Counted from the first letter of the stretch, positions 26,601 to 35,807 are shown. The stretch: 64,000 bases of DNA from Micromonospora craterilacus (GCF_003236315.1 NZ_POTY01000004.1:1-64000), one strand, 5' to 3'. Numbers and translations are program-made. The notes: generated by a model from the sequence alone, not told the origin.

Positions 26601-26734
26601 CGCCGCGTCCCGAGGCGGTGTTCGCGGACCGCCCCGGACCGCCGTCACCGGCGGCCAGGTGGATCGCCGCCGCCCTGGTGGGGCTCGCCGCCCTCGCCCC
26701 GGTGGTGGCGCTCGCCCGCCGGATGACCCGGTGA
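23639..26734 (+). CDS. FAD-linked oxidase/Fe-S dehydrogenase fusion (YdiJ-like)
   Basis: A 1,031-residue flavin/iron-sulfur dehydrogenase for a D-2-hydroxyacid such as D-lactate, glycolate or 2-hydroxyglutarate. The first 500 residues are an FAD_binding_4 oxidase (LSRGGGTSLAGECTN, then HDHCTIGGMIGNNSCG), with SGEHGDGQSRGELLPKMFG at the C-terminal end. An Fe-S part follows: RCVGVGNCRRPHGGVMCPSY and LCLACKGCKADCPVNVD. Two CCG domains follow (PVCCGLTWISTGQ, SGCCGLAGNFGFEQG). A final helix, AALVGLAALAPVVALA, may anchor it to the membrane, an addition I do not expect in YdiJ. Coupled by overlaps at both ends. Confidence 0.9.
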   Translation: MTRAPARPVALPDPVTRAPAPATAVDLTALAARLRPVVDGEVRFDAGSRAAYSTDGSNYRQVPLGVVVPRTVDAAVATIEVCRQLGVPMLSRGGGTSLAGECTNTAVVIDWSKYCNRLIEVDAEAKTCLVEPGIVLDTLNELLAPYRLEFGPLPSTHDHCTIGGMIGNNSCGSTAQSTGKTVDNLAEMEVLLYDGTRMWVGETSDEQYAEIQRRGGRPAEIYRQLRALRDEYLSDIRTRYPDIPRRVSGYNLDSLLPERNFHLAQALVGSESTLVTVLRARLKLVPVVPAKAMVFLGYPDIAAAADDVPRVLPHRPIALEGLDDKLINFEKRKQLHPAALHLLPQGGGWLMVQLGGDTPEQAEAAVARMLDALRRDGGPTVHRFDDEAHEQQMWGVRESGLGATARVPGEADTWEGWEDSAVAPERLGDYLRDLDALFREYGFEQASLYGHFGQGCVHTRIPFRLTSADGVRQYRSFVERAADLVVSYGGSFSGEHGDGQSRGELLPKMFGDRLIRAFGQFKAIFDADNRMNPGKLVAPYPLDSHLRLGVDYNHGGWQTNFHYPEDSGSFGRAVRRCVGVGNCRRPHGGVMCPSYMVTREEEHSTRGRARLLFEMLDGTARGGTIGDGWRSEAVRDALDLCLACKGCKADCPVNVDMATYKAEFLSHHYAGRLRPRSHYSMGWLPAAAAAAAIAPRVVNALAQAPGLGRIAKAVGGIDQHRDIPLFAPESFQRWFARRTPQGDGSRGEVLLWPDTFTNHLHPGIGRAAVEVLEAAGWRVRVPDQPVCCGLTWISTGQLGIAKRVLQRTVQVLRPHLRAGTRVVGLEPSCTAVFRSDAHDLFPGDDDVTRLREQTVTLAELLHDHSPGWQPPRIPAHALIQTHCHQHAILGTAADQAVLAAAGVRADFLDSGCCGLAGNFGFEQGHYEVSTACAERVLLPAVRDAADTDVILADGFSCRTQVEQSAAGGRSAIHLAELLRAGLTGAPVPPRPEAVFADRPGPPSPAARWIAAALVGLAALAPVVALARRMTR

Positions 26735-27819
26735 CCGGCCTACGGCTGACCGCCGAGGCGTACCGGATACCGACCGACGGCCCCGAGGGGGACGGCACGC
26801 TGGCCTGGACGGCCACGACCCTGGTGCTGGTCCGGGCCGAGGCGGACGGCCGCACCGGGATCGGCTGGACCTACGGCCCGGCGGCGGCCGCGGCGGTGGT
26901 CCCCGACCTGCTCGCCCCGGTCGTCGGCGACCTGGACCCGGACGACGTGCCGGCCGTCTGGACGGCGATGCAACGACAGGTACGCAACGCCGGCCGCCCC
27001 GGCATCGCCGGGCTCGCCCTCTCCGCCGCCGACTGCGCGCTCTGGGACCTCAAGGCTCGCCGGCACGACCTGCCACTGGCCCGACTGCTCGGCACCGCCC
27101 GCCGGCACGTGCCGGTCTACGGCAGCGGCGGATTCACCACCTACGACGACGAGCGCCAGCATCGGCAACTCGCCGGCTGGGTGCACGAGCAGGGCATCCC
27201 CCGGGTCAAAATCAAGATCGGTGAGTCCTGCGGCACCGAGGTGACGCGGGACCTGGCGCGGATGGCCGCCGCCCGGCGCACCATCGGCGACGACGCCGAG
27301 CTGTACGTCGACGCCAACGGCGCCTACCAGCGCAAGCAGGCGATCAGGGTCGCCCACGCCGCGGCCGAGCTGAACGTGCGCTGGTACGAGGAACCGGTCA
27401 GCTCCGACGACCTGGACGGGCTCGGCCTGGTCCGCGACCGAGTGCTGCCCGACGTGGCAGCGGGGGAGTACGGCTTCGACCTGGTCTACTTCCACCGGAT
27501 GGCCCCGCACGTCGACTGCCTCCAGATCGACGTCACCCGCTGCGGCGGAATCAGCGAGTTCCTCCGGATCGCCGCGGTGGCCGACGCCACCGGGTTGCAG
27601 GTCTCCGGTCACTGCGCCCCGCACCAGCATCTCCCCGTCGCCGCCGCCACGCCCAACCTGCGGCACCTGGAATGGTTCCACGACCACGTACGGATCGAGT
27701 CGATGCTCTTCGACGGTGTGCAGCCGGCCACGGGCGGCGCCGTTCCGGTGCCGATGGACCGACCCGGCACCGGCGTGGAGTTCCGCGCGGACCGCGCCCA
27801 GCGGTACCGGGTGGCCTGA
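26731..27819 (+). CDS. Enolase-superfamily enzyme (mandelate racemase/muconate cycloisomerase type)
   Basis: A 362-residue TIM-barrel enzyme acting on a carboxylate alpha-proton, usually a sugar-acid dehydratase or racemase. The base motif K-I-K is in RVKIKIGESCG. Metal ligands are in YVDANGAYQ, WYEEPV and AAGEYGFD, and the catalytic His is in VSGHCAPHQHLPVAAA. GTG at 26731 overlaps the previous stop (GTGA). Its operon with a TPP enzyme and a hydroxyacid dehydrogenase suggests sugar-acid breakdown to pyruvate and acetate; the substrate is not known. Confidence 0.9.
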   Translation: MTGLRLTAEAYRIPTDGPEGDGTLAWTATTLVLVRAEADGRTGIGWTYGPAAAAAVVPDLLAPVVGDLDPDDVPAVWTAMQRQVRNAGRPGIAGLALSAADCALWDLKARRHDLPLARLLGTARRHVPVYGSGGFTTYDDERQHRQLAGWVHEQGIPRVKIKIGESCGTEVTRDLARMAAARRTIGDDAELYVDANGAYQRKQAIRVAHAAAELNVRWYEEPVSSDDLDGLGLVRDRVLPDVAAGEYGFDLVYFHRMAPHVDCLQIDVTRCGGISEFLRIAAVADATGLQVSGHCAPHQHLPVAAATPNLRHLEWFHDHVRIESMLFDGVQPATGGAVPVPMDRPGTGVEFRADRAQRYRVA

Positions 27820-27856
27820 CCTGGGCGACGAGCGGCCGGCGATGGTGGGCCGGACC

Positions 27857-28417
27857 TCAGCGGACGACGTCGTAGACCGCCAGCTGGACGCCGTTGGCGT
27901 ACGTGGTGTGCTCGACCAGCGTCAGTTTCTGCTTGTCGGCGTCCTCCGTGGCAAAGAGCCGCTTCCCGCCGCCGAGGAGAATCGGAAAGATCAACAGGTG
28001 GTACCGGTCGACCAGGCCGGCGGCGGCGAGACCCTGCGCGAGGGTGGCGCTGCCGTGCACCAGGATCGCGCCGCCGTCGCCCTGCTTGAGCTCGGCGACC
28101 TCGTCGAGCGAGCGCAGCACGGTGGTGTTTTGCCACTGCGGGTCGCGGAGGGTGGAGGACACGACATACTTCGGCATCGCGTTGTACTCCGCGAACTCCG
28201 CCATCGTCGGCCAGACCGGTGCGAACGCGTCGTAGCTGACCCGGCCGATCAGCATCGCGCCGGCTTCCTCCTGCTCGCGACCCTTGATCTCGGACGCGGC
28301 TTCGTCCAGTTGGACGTCCTTGACGGTCCAGCCGGCGTGCGGGTATTCGTCCCCGCCGCCGGGGGAGTCGATGACGCCGTCGAGGGACATGAACTCGGTG
28401 ACGATCAGCGAGCGCAT
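27857..28417 (-). CDS. Dihydrofolate reductase-fold (RibD C-terminal) protein
   Basis: A 186-residue NADPH-binding reductase-like protein. It opens with SLIVTEFMSLDGVIDSPGG and continues with AGAMLIGRVSYDAF, PKYVVSSTLRDPQW and ILLGGGKRLF, all signatures of the actinobacterial 'dihydrofolate reductase family' group. These are not true DHFRs, and their substrates are mostly unknown. The ATG at 28417 has GGAGG about seven bases before it. It is divergent from the TetR gene. Confidence 0.9.
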   Translation of the reverse strand: MRSLIVTEFMSLDGVIDSPGGGDEYPHAGWTVKDVQLDEAASEIKGREQEEAGAMLIGRVSYDAFAPVWPTMAEFAEYNAMPKYVVSSTLRDPQWQNTTVLRSLDEVAELKQGDGGAILVHGSATLAQGLAAAGLVDRYHLLIFPILLGGGKRLFATEDADKQKLTLVEHTTYANGVQLAVYDVVR

Positions 28418-28542
28418 GGTGGGTCTCCTCCGTAAGTCGTCGATGGTGCTCTCGCCAGAACGTCGAACGAAGTCGGTCGGATTCGACAGGGTATCGAAAG
28501 GATCTTGAATCGGCTGACCGCCCACTTCGGCCGTCCGGGCCA

Positions 28543-28571
28543 ATTTCGTGTAAATGCTATTGACATGAAAT
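28543..28571. promoter_or_regulatory. Long near-perfect palindrome upstream of tetR, likely operator
   Basis: The 29-base segment starting ATTTCGTGTAAAT and ending ATTGACATGAAAT pairs in 11 of 14 positions around a central base, with outer arms ATTTC/GAAAT, TGT/ACA and AAT/ATT. It ends 18 bases before the tetR start and includes TTGACA, so binding would cover a promoter. This is typical of TetR autorepression. Confidence 0.7.
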
Positions 28572-28589
28572 CGGCCGGGGGACTTCACT

Positions 28590-29186
28590 GTGCGCATGGA
28601 AAGCCCTCGCACCTACGTGCAGACCGCACGGGCGACAGCGACCGCCGGCACCCGACGACGCATCCTCGACGAGACGGTGGCGCTGGTCCTACGGCAGGCG
28701 TCCGTCGACATCGTGCTCGCCGACATCGCCGGGGCGGCCGGGGTGAGCGTGCAGACCGTGCTGCGCCACTTCGGCAGCCGGGAGGGGCTGTTCGAGGCGG
28801 CGGTCGCGCACGCCCGCCAGCAGGTTGCCGCCGAACGGGCGGCGCCGGCCGGCGACGTGAACGCCGCCGTGTCGGCGCTGTTCGACCATTACGACCGCTG
28901 GGGCGAGACCATGCTGCGCCTGCTGGCGCAGGAGGGCGGCAGCGCCAAGACGGACGCCGTCACCGAGCACGGCCGCCAGTTCCACGACAACTGGGTGCGC
29001 GAGGTCTTCGCACCCGACCTGGCCATCCGGCCGGCCGACCAGCACGAGGCGATCATCGATCTGCTGATGATCGCCACCGACCTCTACACCTGGAAGCTGC
29101 TGACCCGCGATCGCCGCCTGCCCCGGCAGCAGGCCGAGCAACGAATGCTGCGGCTGATCGCGTCGATCTTGGGAGAAGGACGATGA
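28590..29186 (+). CDS. TetR-family transcriptional regulator
   Basis: A 198-residue repressor. The N-terminal HTH is ADIAGAAGVSVQTVLRHFGS with REGLFEAAVA after it; the remainder is a helical ligand-binding domain. The GTG at 28590 has GGGGGA seven bases upstream; ATG at 28596 is an alternative. The stop overlaps the start of the glycosyltransferase gene (ATGA), so regulator and enzyme form one transcript, probably controlled by the palindrome just upstream. Confidence 0.92.
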   Translation: MRMESPRTYVQTARATATAGTRRRILDETVALVLRQASVDIVLADIAGAAGVSVQTVLRHFGSREGLFEAAVAHARQQVAAERAAPAGDVNAAVSALFDHYDRWGETMLRLLAQEGGSAKTDAVTEHGRQFHDNWVREVFAPDLAIRPADQHEAIIDLLMIATDLYTWKLLTRDRRLPRQQAEQRMLRLIASILGEGR

Positions 29187-30283
29187 CCTCATATCTGTTC
29201 GTCACCTGGGACGGTGGCGGCAACGTGCCACCGGCGCTCGGGATCGCCGCCGAGCTGCGCCGGCGTGGACACACCGTCCGGGTGCTGGGCCACCCGCAAC
29301 AGCGCGACGCCGTGACGGCTGTCGGGCTGCCGTTCGAGCCTTATCGGCAGACGCGCCCGTGGTCCGCGACCGCGCCGGTCGGCAACGCCCGGTGGGCGTG
29401 GAACTACCTGCGGCTGTGCACCGACCGGGCCGCCGGCACGGATGTGACCGCGAGCCTGCGCCGGGAACCGGCCGACGTCGCCGTGGTGGACTGCATGATG
29501 CTCGGCGCCATCAGAGCCGCCCAGGATCTGGGCGTCCGGCAGGTCACCCTCACCCATACGCTGTACGCCTTCCTGCGAAACGGGCTGGACCGTGGTGCCG
29601 TCGGCCTCGCCGGGCGGGTGAAAGGGCTGGCGCCGAGCCGCCTCTGGGACCGGTCCGACCTGAACCTGATCGTGACCTTGCGCGAGCTGGAACTGGCCGA
29701 GTCGGTGCCGGCGAACGCCGCGTTCACCGGTCCGGTCTGGCCACCCGGTGCGCCCACACCGGTTCCGCATGACGCCGACGAGCCGCACATCCTGATCAGC
29801 CTCAGCTCGATCTACTACGTCGGGCAGTCGAAGGTGCTCACCGCACTCCTCCAGGCCGTCGCCGACCTGCCCGTCCGGGTGACCCTCACCACCGGGCACG
29901 GCGTCGACCCGCGGCAGCTCCCGGCCCCCGCCAATGTGGAGGTGCACCGGTTCGTGCCGCACTCGCAGATCCTGCCCCGGGTACGCATGGTCGTCGGCCA
30001 CGCCGGCCACGCCACCACCATGCAGGCCCTGGCACATGACCTGCCCATGGTCCTGATCCCCATGTCGTCGCTGGCCGACCAGCCGCTGGTCGCCAAAGCC
30101 GTCGCCCGCGCCGGCGCGGCCACGGTCGTGAAACGGTCGTCGTCGCCAACTGTTCTGCGGGCCGCCATCGAGCGCATGCTCGCCGACGGCCCCCACCGCA
30201 CCGCCGCCGCCACCATCGGCAGTCAGCTACGGGCCGCAGACGGCGCGTCCACCGCCGCCAAGCTGATCGAACAGATCAGCTGA
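29183..30283 (+). CDS. MGT/UGT-like glycosyltransferase (GT1)
   Basis: A 366-residue GT-B glycosyltransferase. The N-terminal acceptor half opens LFVTWDGGGNVPPALGIAAE; the C-terminal half has VEVHRFVPHSQILPRVRMVV and GHAGHATTMQALAHDLPMVL, the nucleotide-sugar binding region of the macrolide glycosyltransferase family, in which inactivating macrolides is one known role. The usual HGG in this motif is replaced by HAG. It is translationally coupled to TetR, suggesting inducible detoxification of a small molecule. Confidence 0.88.
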   Translation: MTSYLFVTWDGGGNVPPALGIAAELRRRGHTVRVLGHPQQRDAVTAVGLPFEPYRQTRPWSATAPVGNARWAWNYLRLCTDRAAGTDVTASLRREPADVAVVDCMMLGAIRAAQDLGVRQVTLTHTLYAFLRNGLDRGAVGLAGRVKGLAPSRLWDRSDLNLIVTLRELELAESVPANAAFTGPVWPPGAPTPVPHDADEPHILISLSSIYYVGQSKVLTALLQAVADLPVRVTLTTGHGVDPRQLPAPANVEVHRFVPHSQILPRVRMVVGHAGHATTMQALAHDLPMVLIPMSSLADQPLVAKAVARAGAATVVKRSSSPTVLRAAIERMLADGPHRTAAATIGSQLRAADGASTAAKLIEQIS

Positions 30284-30323
30284 CCTCCCTCGGGGTCCTG
30301 CCCGCAACGGAGCGAAAGGACGT

Positions 30324-30983
30324 TCACTTCGCGGGTGGCCTGGAGAGTCGGGCGGTGAGGATCTGCACCAGCGGCAGGAAGATGAGTACCAGCAGCCCGG
30401 CGGTCGCCGAGGCGAGCGCGGTCAGCGTTGCCACGGCAAAGATCACCGACAGCGTGACCGGCGGCGCCAGCGTCCGTGCCCTCCCCGGACTTGGGGAGGC
30501 CCGCAGCGCGGAACGGCGGTCGACCCACCAGACCTGGGCGAGCGCAAGGAGACTGATGACCAGCATGTTGCTGAGGTAGAGAACCGCGGAGTCGGTGCGC
30601 AGGCGCGTCTCGACGAAGAGCCGCGCGGTGGGAAACGGCAGGAAGACCACCGCCATCAGCCATGCCGTGTTGAGCACGAGGAGGAACTCGTCGTAATCGA
30701 CGATCTGTTCGTAGAGGTGCCGGTGTGTTCGCCAGAACAACGCGATGACCAGGAACGACACCACGAAGGAGAGAATGTCTCCGAGGTGTTGGGAGAACAG
30801 TTGCGCCACCGATTGCCGAGCCGTGCTCTGATCGGCGAAGTCGACGAGCGGGAGGACGAGCAGGGTCAGGGCGATCGCCACGCCCCCGTCGGTGAACGCG
30901 GTGATCCGCTGCAGCGTCCGCTGACGGCGCTGGTGGACGTCGGGGCGCTGCCGTGCGCTAGCGGCTGCGGAATCCTCACTCAT
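30324..30983 (-). CDS. TMEM175-family potassium channel (DUF1211)
   Basis: A 219-residue integral membrane protein with about six helices. RITAFTDG at residues 26-33 is the family's R-x3-F-S/T-D motif that starts helix 1. Other hydrophobic stretches include VAIALTLLVLPLV, ILSFVVSFLVIALFW and VLNTAWLMAVVFLPF. Prokaryotic members are single-repeat proteins forming tetrameric leak-type K+ channels. It is convergent with the glycosyltransferase gene, with no partner gene. Confidence 0.9.
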   Translation of the reverse strand: MSEDSAAASARQRPDVHQRRQRTLQRITAFTDGGVAIALTLLVLPLVDFADQSTARQSVAQLFSQHLGDILSFVVSFLVIALFWRTHRHLYEQIVDYDEFLLVLNTAWLMAVVFLPFPTARLFVETRLRTDSAVLYLSNMLVISLLALAQVWWVDRRSALRASPSPGRARTLAPPVTLSVIFAVATLTALASATAGLLVLIFLPLVQILTARLSRPPAK

Positions 30984-31043
30984 GCCCTGATTCTGGCGAA
31001 CCGGACACCCTCCGGTGCTGTCGTTCGCGTACGCCAGCCGTTC

Positions 31044-31735
31044 TCAGACCCGGCCGGTGACCAGGAACTGCATCTGGTGCTCGTGATTCGGCGCCACACC
31101 GTACTGGCGGTCCAGCTCGAAGATCGATGTCAGGGGCGTCACGGTGACCTCCGCCAGGCCCGCTCGCGCCAGCACCGCCACGGTGTGGTCGATGGACTTC
31201 GCGGTGGCCAGCGGCAGCGCGGACTGCACCTGAGCGTCGTAGAAGCCGACGAAGTTCTCCGAGGCGTTGTCCAGGCCGTTCGGGAACCAGGTGCTGTCGA
31301 CCACCGCGACCGTGCCGCCCGGGCGCAGCAGGCGTGCCCAGTTCGCCACCGCGGTCTCCGGTTCGCGCAGGGTCCACATCAGGTATCGGCTGGTCACCGC
31401 GTCGAAGCTGGCGGCCGGAAAGTCCGGGCACACGGCGTCGCCGCGCCGGATCGCCGGACCATTGGCCATGGCGGCGGCGTGCTGGCGGGCGCGGTCCAGC
31501 ATGCCGTCGGCGAGGTCGATGCCGGTGACGCGGTGGCCGAGTCCGGCGAGGACAATGGCGACCTGCCCGGTGCCGGTACCGACGTCGAGCACGTTCAGGG
31601 GCGCGGGAGGTAGGGCCTGGGCCCAGATCGCCGACCAGGCCTGCTGGTCGGCGGCGAGACGGTCGGAGCGCTGCTGGTATTCGTCGTAGCCCGGCGCGCG
31701 GCCGGTCCAGTACGCGTTGATGCGGTCCTGCGTGG

Positions 31736-31739
<4 letters not shown>
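31044..31739 (-). CDS. Class I SAM-dependent methyltransferase coupled to a metal-chelate importer
   Basis: A 231-residue soluble methyltransferase. SAM site: LNVLDVGTGTGQVAIVLAGL, with the acidic loop GHRVTGIDLADGMLDRARQH and post-II motif FDAVTSRYLMWTLREPE. No substrate-specific domain can be identified. The ATG at 31739 overlaps the stop of the ABC ATPase (ATGA), so it is the last gene of the importer operon and is made in step with it. It may modify the imported chelator or cofactor, but that is inference. Confidence 0.9.
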
Positions 31740-32517
<778 letters not shown>

Positions 32518-32521
<4 letters not shown>

Positions 32522-33504
32522 GCGCCGGCCTTGAACCGCTGCACGATCCGATCGAGACCGTCGATCGACAGCGGAGTCGGCGGCTCGGTGAAGTTGAACA
32601 GCTGGGTCATGACGTCGCCGGAGCGGACGGCGTTGAGTTTCTCGGCGCCGGGAAGACCGGTCAGCCCCTGCTCGACGGCCTTGGGGTCGCCGTCGCCGTA
32701 CAGCAGGATCAGTACGTCCGGGTTGCGGCCGAGCAGTTCCTCGACGGTGACCTCGAAGACCCGCTCCGGTACGTCGCCGAAGACGTTGCGGAAGCCGGCG
32801 GCCGTCAGTTGCGGGTGGGCCATGCTGGCCGTGCCGTAGGCGTACGTGGTGCCCCCGCCGACGGTCGGGTAGAGCACCGCCGCCGTGCGTCCGGACGACG
32901 GACCTGCCTCGGTCTGGATTCTGGTCATCCGCTCCTTGAGCGCGGTGACCGCCGTGGCGGCCTCGGCCTCGCGGCCGAACACCCTGCCGTACGTCTGCAA
33001 CTGGGCGTAGATGTCGTCGAAGGTCGGCACGTCGGTGCTGTCGGGGCACATCGCGGGCTCTTCGAGCAGCGGGATGTGCACCGCCGAGAGCGTGTCGCGG
33101 GAGAGGTTGTCGACCTCGCCGAGCACCAGGTCCGGCTGCTGACTGATCACCACCTCCTTGGAGATCTGCAGGTGGCCACTGGTGTCGGTCTTGTCGGTCA
33201 GCAGCGGGATCCGGTCCAGCTCGGTGCGGGTCGCGGCGTCGTAGTACTCCGTGGGGTACTGCCCGGCCCGCGCGGTGACCCGGTCCAGCACGCCCAGTGC
33301 GTGCAGGTACGGCACGGCCGCGCTCTTGAGCAGGACGACCCGCTGCGGCGCGGCGTCGAAGGTCACGTCCACGCCGCAGTTGGTGACGGTGACCGGGTTG
33401 CCCCGGCCGGGCGCCGCCGGCTCGTCACCGGCGCCGCCGCACGCGGCGACGAGCAGCACGAGGGCGGAGGTGGTGGCGGTGACGGCGAGACGGGTTGCCT
33501 TCAT
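32518..33504 (-). CDS. Metal-chelate ABC transporter substrate-binding lipoprotein
   Basis: A 328-residue FepB/BtuF-fold lipoprotein. Signal peptide TRLAVTATTSALVLLVAACG has a lipobox with Cys at residue 22. The mature part has PQRVVLLKSAAVPYLHALGV and PDLVLGEVDNLSRDTLSAVH, the class III solute-binding pattern. It captures a ferric-siderophore, haem, corrinoid or similar chelate outside the cell. Ligand specificity is not readable. Confidence 0.93.
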
Positions 33505-33530
33505 CGATTCTCCTCGACGGAATGGGGGGT

Positions 33531-34616
33531 TCATGCGCCGGCGCCGTGCAGTCGGCGGATCAGGACGAGCAGGAAGGGCGCGCCGAGCAGGGCGGTGATG
33601 ATGCCGATCGGGATCTCCTGCGGGGCCAGCAGGACCCGGGCGACCACGTCGGCCCAGACCAGGAGGATGGCGCCGAGCAGGGCGGCCACCGGCACCACGC
33701 GTACGTGTGGCGCCCCGACGATGCGCCGGGCCAGGTGCGGCACGACGAGCCCGACGAACCCGATGCTGCCGGCGGCGGAGACGAGCACGCCGACGCTGAG
33801 CGAGACCACCACGAGCAGGCGCATCCGGAACCGGTCGGGTGACACGCCCAGGGTCTGCGCGGTCTCGTCACCGATGGCCAGCACGTCGAGCCGCCGCCCG
33901 ACGACGGTCAGATAGATGATCGTGCCGCCCAGCACGACCGCGGCCACCACCAGCAGTGCGTTCCACCGGGCCAACCCCAGGGACCCGAGGAGCCAGAACA
34001 TCACCGACCGCGCACCTTCGGCGGACCCGGAGGCGAAGATCAGGAAGCTGGTGGTGGCATACAGCGCGTAGCCGACGGCCACCCCGGACAACAGCAGCCT
34101 GATCGAGGTCACCCGGCCGCCGCTGCGGGCGATCAGGAAGACCAGCAGCGACGCCGCGAGCGCGCCGAGGAAGGCGCTGGTGGACAGGGCGTACTGCCCG
34201 AATCCCGCGCCGGCCCCGAACAGGATCGCCGCCGCGGCGCCGCTGGCGGCTCCCGAGTTGATGCCCAGCAGGTACGGGTCGGCCAGCACGTTGCGCACCA
34301 TGGCCTGTAGGGCCACCCCGCACACCGCCAGGCCGGCGCCGACCAGCATGCCCAGCAGCACCCGGGGCAGCCGGACCTGCCAGACGATCGCCTCCTGCGG
34401 CGGTGTCCAGGTCACCTCGCCCGGCAGGCCGACGAGCTGGTGCCCGATGATCCGGGCCACGGTCAGCGGGGGAATGGCGATCGCTCCGGAGCCGACCGCG
34501 ACCACCCCGGTCAGGATCAGTCCGACCGTCAGCGCGACTAGCCAGACCCCGGTGCGGCGTCGCTGCGCGGCGACACCGAGCAGGTCTGCCTGACCCTTCG
34601 GCAGGGTGGCCGTCAC
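33531..34616 (-). CDS. FecCD-type ABC transporter permease
   Basis: A 361-residue integral membrane permease with about ten helices. Family motifs: RLPRVLLGMLVGAGLAVCGV, NVLADPYLLGINSGAASGAA and GSIGFVGLVVPHLARRIVG. Only one permease gene is present, so a homodimer is expected. GTG at 34616 is chosen because GGGGG lies just upstream; ATG at 34661 would add 15 unlikely residues. It is the first gene of the importer operon. Confidence 0.94.
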   Translation of the reverse strand: MTATLPKGQADLLGVAAQRRRTGVWLVALTVGLILTGVVAVGSGAIAIPPLTVARIIGHQLVGLPGEVTWTPPQEAIVWQVRLPRVLLGMLVGAGLAVCGVALQAMVRNVLADPYLLGINSGAASGAAAAILFGAGAGFGQYALSTSAFLGALAASLLVFLIARSGGRVTSIRLLLSGVAVGYALYATTSFLIFASGSAEGARSVMFWLLGSLGLARWNALLVVAAVVLGGTIIYLTVVGRRLDVLAIGDETAQTLGVSPDRFRMRLLVVVSLSVGVLVSAAGSIGFVGLVVPHLARRIVGAPHVRVVPVAALLGAILLVWADVVARVLLAPQEIPIGIITALLGAPFLLVLIRRLHGAGA

Positions 34617-34644
34617 CGTACCCCCACATGCAATCCCATGGCTC

Positions 34645-34661
34645 TTGCAAATACTTGGCAA
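34645..34661. promoter_or_regulatory. Imperfect 17-bp palindrome at the importer promoter
   Basis: TTGCAAATACTTGGCAA pairs in six of eight positions around its centre and lies in an AT-rich island about 30 bases before the permease start. It does not match the iron-box consensus I know for IdeR/DtxR. Another metal regulator or a promoter element is possible. Confidence 0.4.
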
Positions 34662-34786
34662 AAGCTAACAGCAAGATCAAGGGAGTGGAAGCCGAGTGAG
34701 GTGTTGTTCACCCGGGGTTGTCCGGCGGGCCCGCCCTGGTATCGACCGGCCGACCTACGGTGACGACCTGAGCAATGCGTCGGCCT

Positions 34787-35767
34787 CTACCAGGCCCACG
34801 CCTCGGGTCCGGGGCCCCCGTTGCCCACCGGCGGGAACAGTTCGTTCAGCCGGGCCAGGGCGTCGTCGTCGAGCTTCGTCTCCAGCGCCTCGAGCGCCAC
34901 GTCGAGCTGGTCCGGGGTGCGCGGTCCGACGATCGGCGCGGTCACACCGGGGCGTGACAACAGCCAGGCGAGCGCCACCGTGGCCGGGTGCAGGTCCAGT
35001 TCGGCGCAGAACTCCTCGTACGACTCCAGGAGCTGACGATGTTCGTGTACCCGGGCTGCGGCGTGCGTGGTCGTCCGGCCGGCAGCGCCGTCGCGGTGCT
35101 TGCGCAGGGCTCCCGACAGCAACCCCTGGGCCAGCGGTGACCAGGGCAGCAGGCCGATCCCGAGCGCCTGCGCGGCCGGTGCCACCTCCAGTTCGACGTG
35201 TCGGGTCAGCAGGCTGTACTTGCACTGCTCCGACACCAGGCCGAGCGAGCGCCGCTGATCCGCGGCCGCCTGCGCGGCCACCAGGTGCCAGCCGGCGAAG
35301 TTGGAGCTCCCGACGTAGAGCACCTTGCCCTGCGCGACGAGCAGGTCCATCGCCTGCCAGATCTCCTCCCAGGGCGTGGCGCGGTCGACGTGATGCATCT
35401 GGTAGAGGTCGATGCGGTCGGTGTCGAGCCGGCGCAGTGAGGCTTCACACGCCGCGACGATGCGCCGCGCCGACAGCCCACGATCGTTCGGGCCGTCCCC
35501 CATCGGCTGGTAGACCTTGGTGGCGAGCACCACCTCGTCCCGTCGGCCCGACTTGGCGAACCAGGAACCGATGTACGTCTCGCTGGTGCCCTCGTAGTCC
35601 CGGGCCCCGTACATGTCGGCGGTGTCCACGAAGTTGATGCCGCCTCCGACCGCCCGGTCGAGGATGGCGTGGCTGTCGCCCTCCCCGAGCTGCCACCCGA
35701 AGTTCATCGTTCCCACACATATCCGGCTGACAGTGAGTCCCGTCCGCCCCAGTTTCGTGTATTGCAT
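34787..35767 (-). CDS. Aldo/keto reductase
   Basis: A 326-residue NADPH-dependent reductase. It opens MQYTKLGRTGLTVSRICVGT; the catalytic Asp and Tyr are in FVDTADMYG, Lys in VLATKVYQPMG and His in YQMHHVDRATPW. The C-terminus has ALAWLLSRPGVTAPIVGPRT. It resembles the YghZ/Kv-beta-type AKR branch. It is divergent from the ArsR-type regulator with a 63-bp gap, so it is probably regulated by it. Natural substrate unknown. Confidence 0.94.
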   Translation of the reverse strand: MQYTKLGRTGLTVSRICVGTMNFGWQLGEGDSHAILDRAVGGGINFVDTADMYGARDYEGTSETYIGSWFAKSGRRDEVVLATKVYQPMGDGPNDRGLSARRIVAACEASLRRLDTDRIDLYQMHHVDRATPWEEIWQAMDLLVAQGKVLYVGSSNFAGWHLVAAQAAADQRRSLGLVSEQCKYSLLTRHVELEVAPAAQALGIGLLPWSPLAQGLLSGALRKHRDGAAGRTTTHAAARVHEHRQLLESYEEFCAELDLHPATVALAWLLSRPGVTAPIVGPRTPDQLDVALEALETKLDDDALARLNELFPPVGNGGPGPEAWAW

Positions 35768-35807
35768 GCCGGCGAAGCTATGCGCTGCGCGCGTTTGGGC
35801 CGAGCCG

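Noticed and set aside
34617-34786. Cobalamin riboswitch in the importer leader
   Set aside because: The gap is too short and lacks the B12-box type sequence; only the imperfect palindrome was supported.
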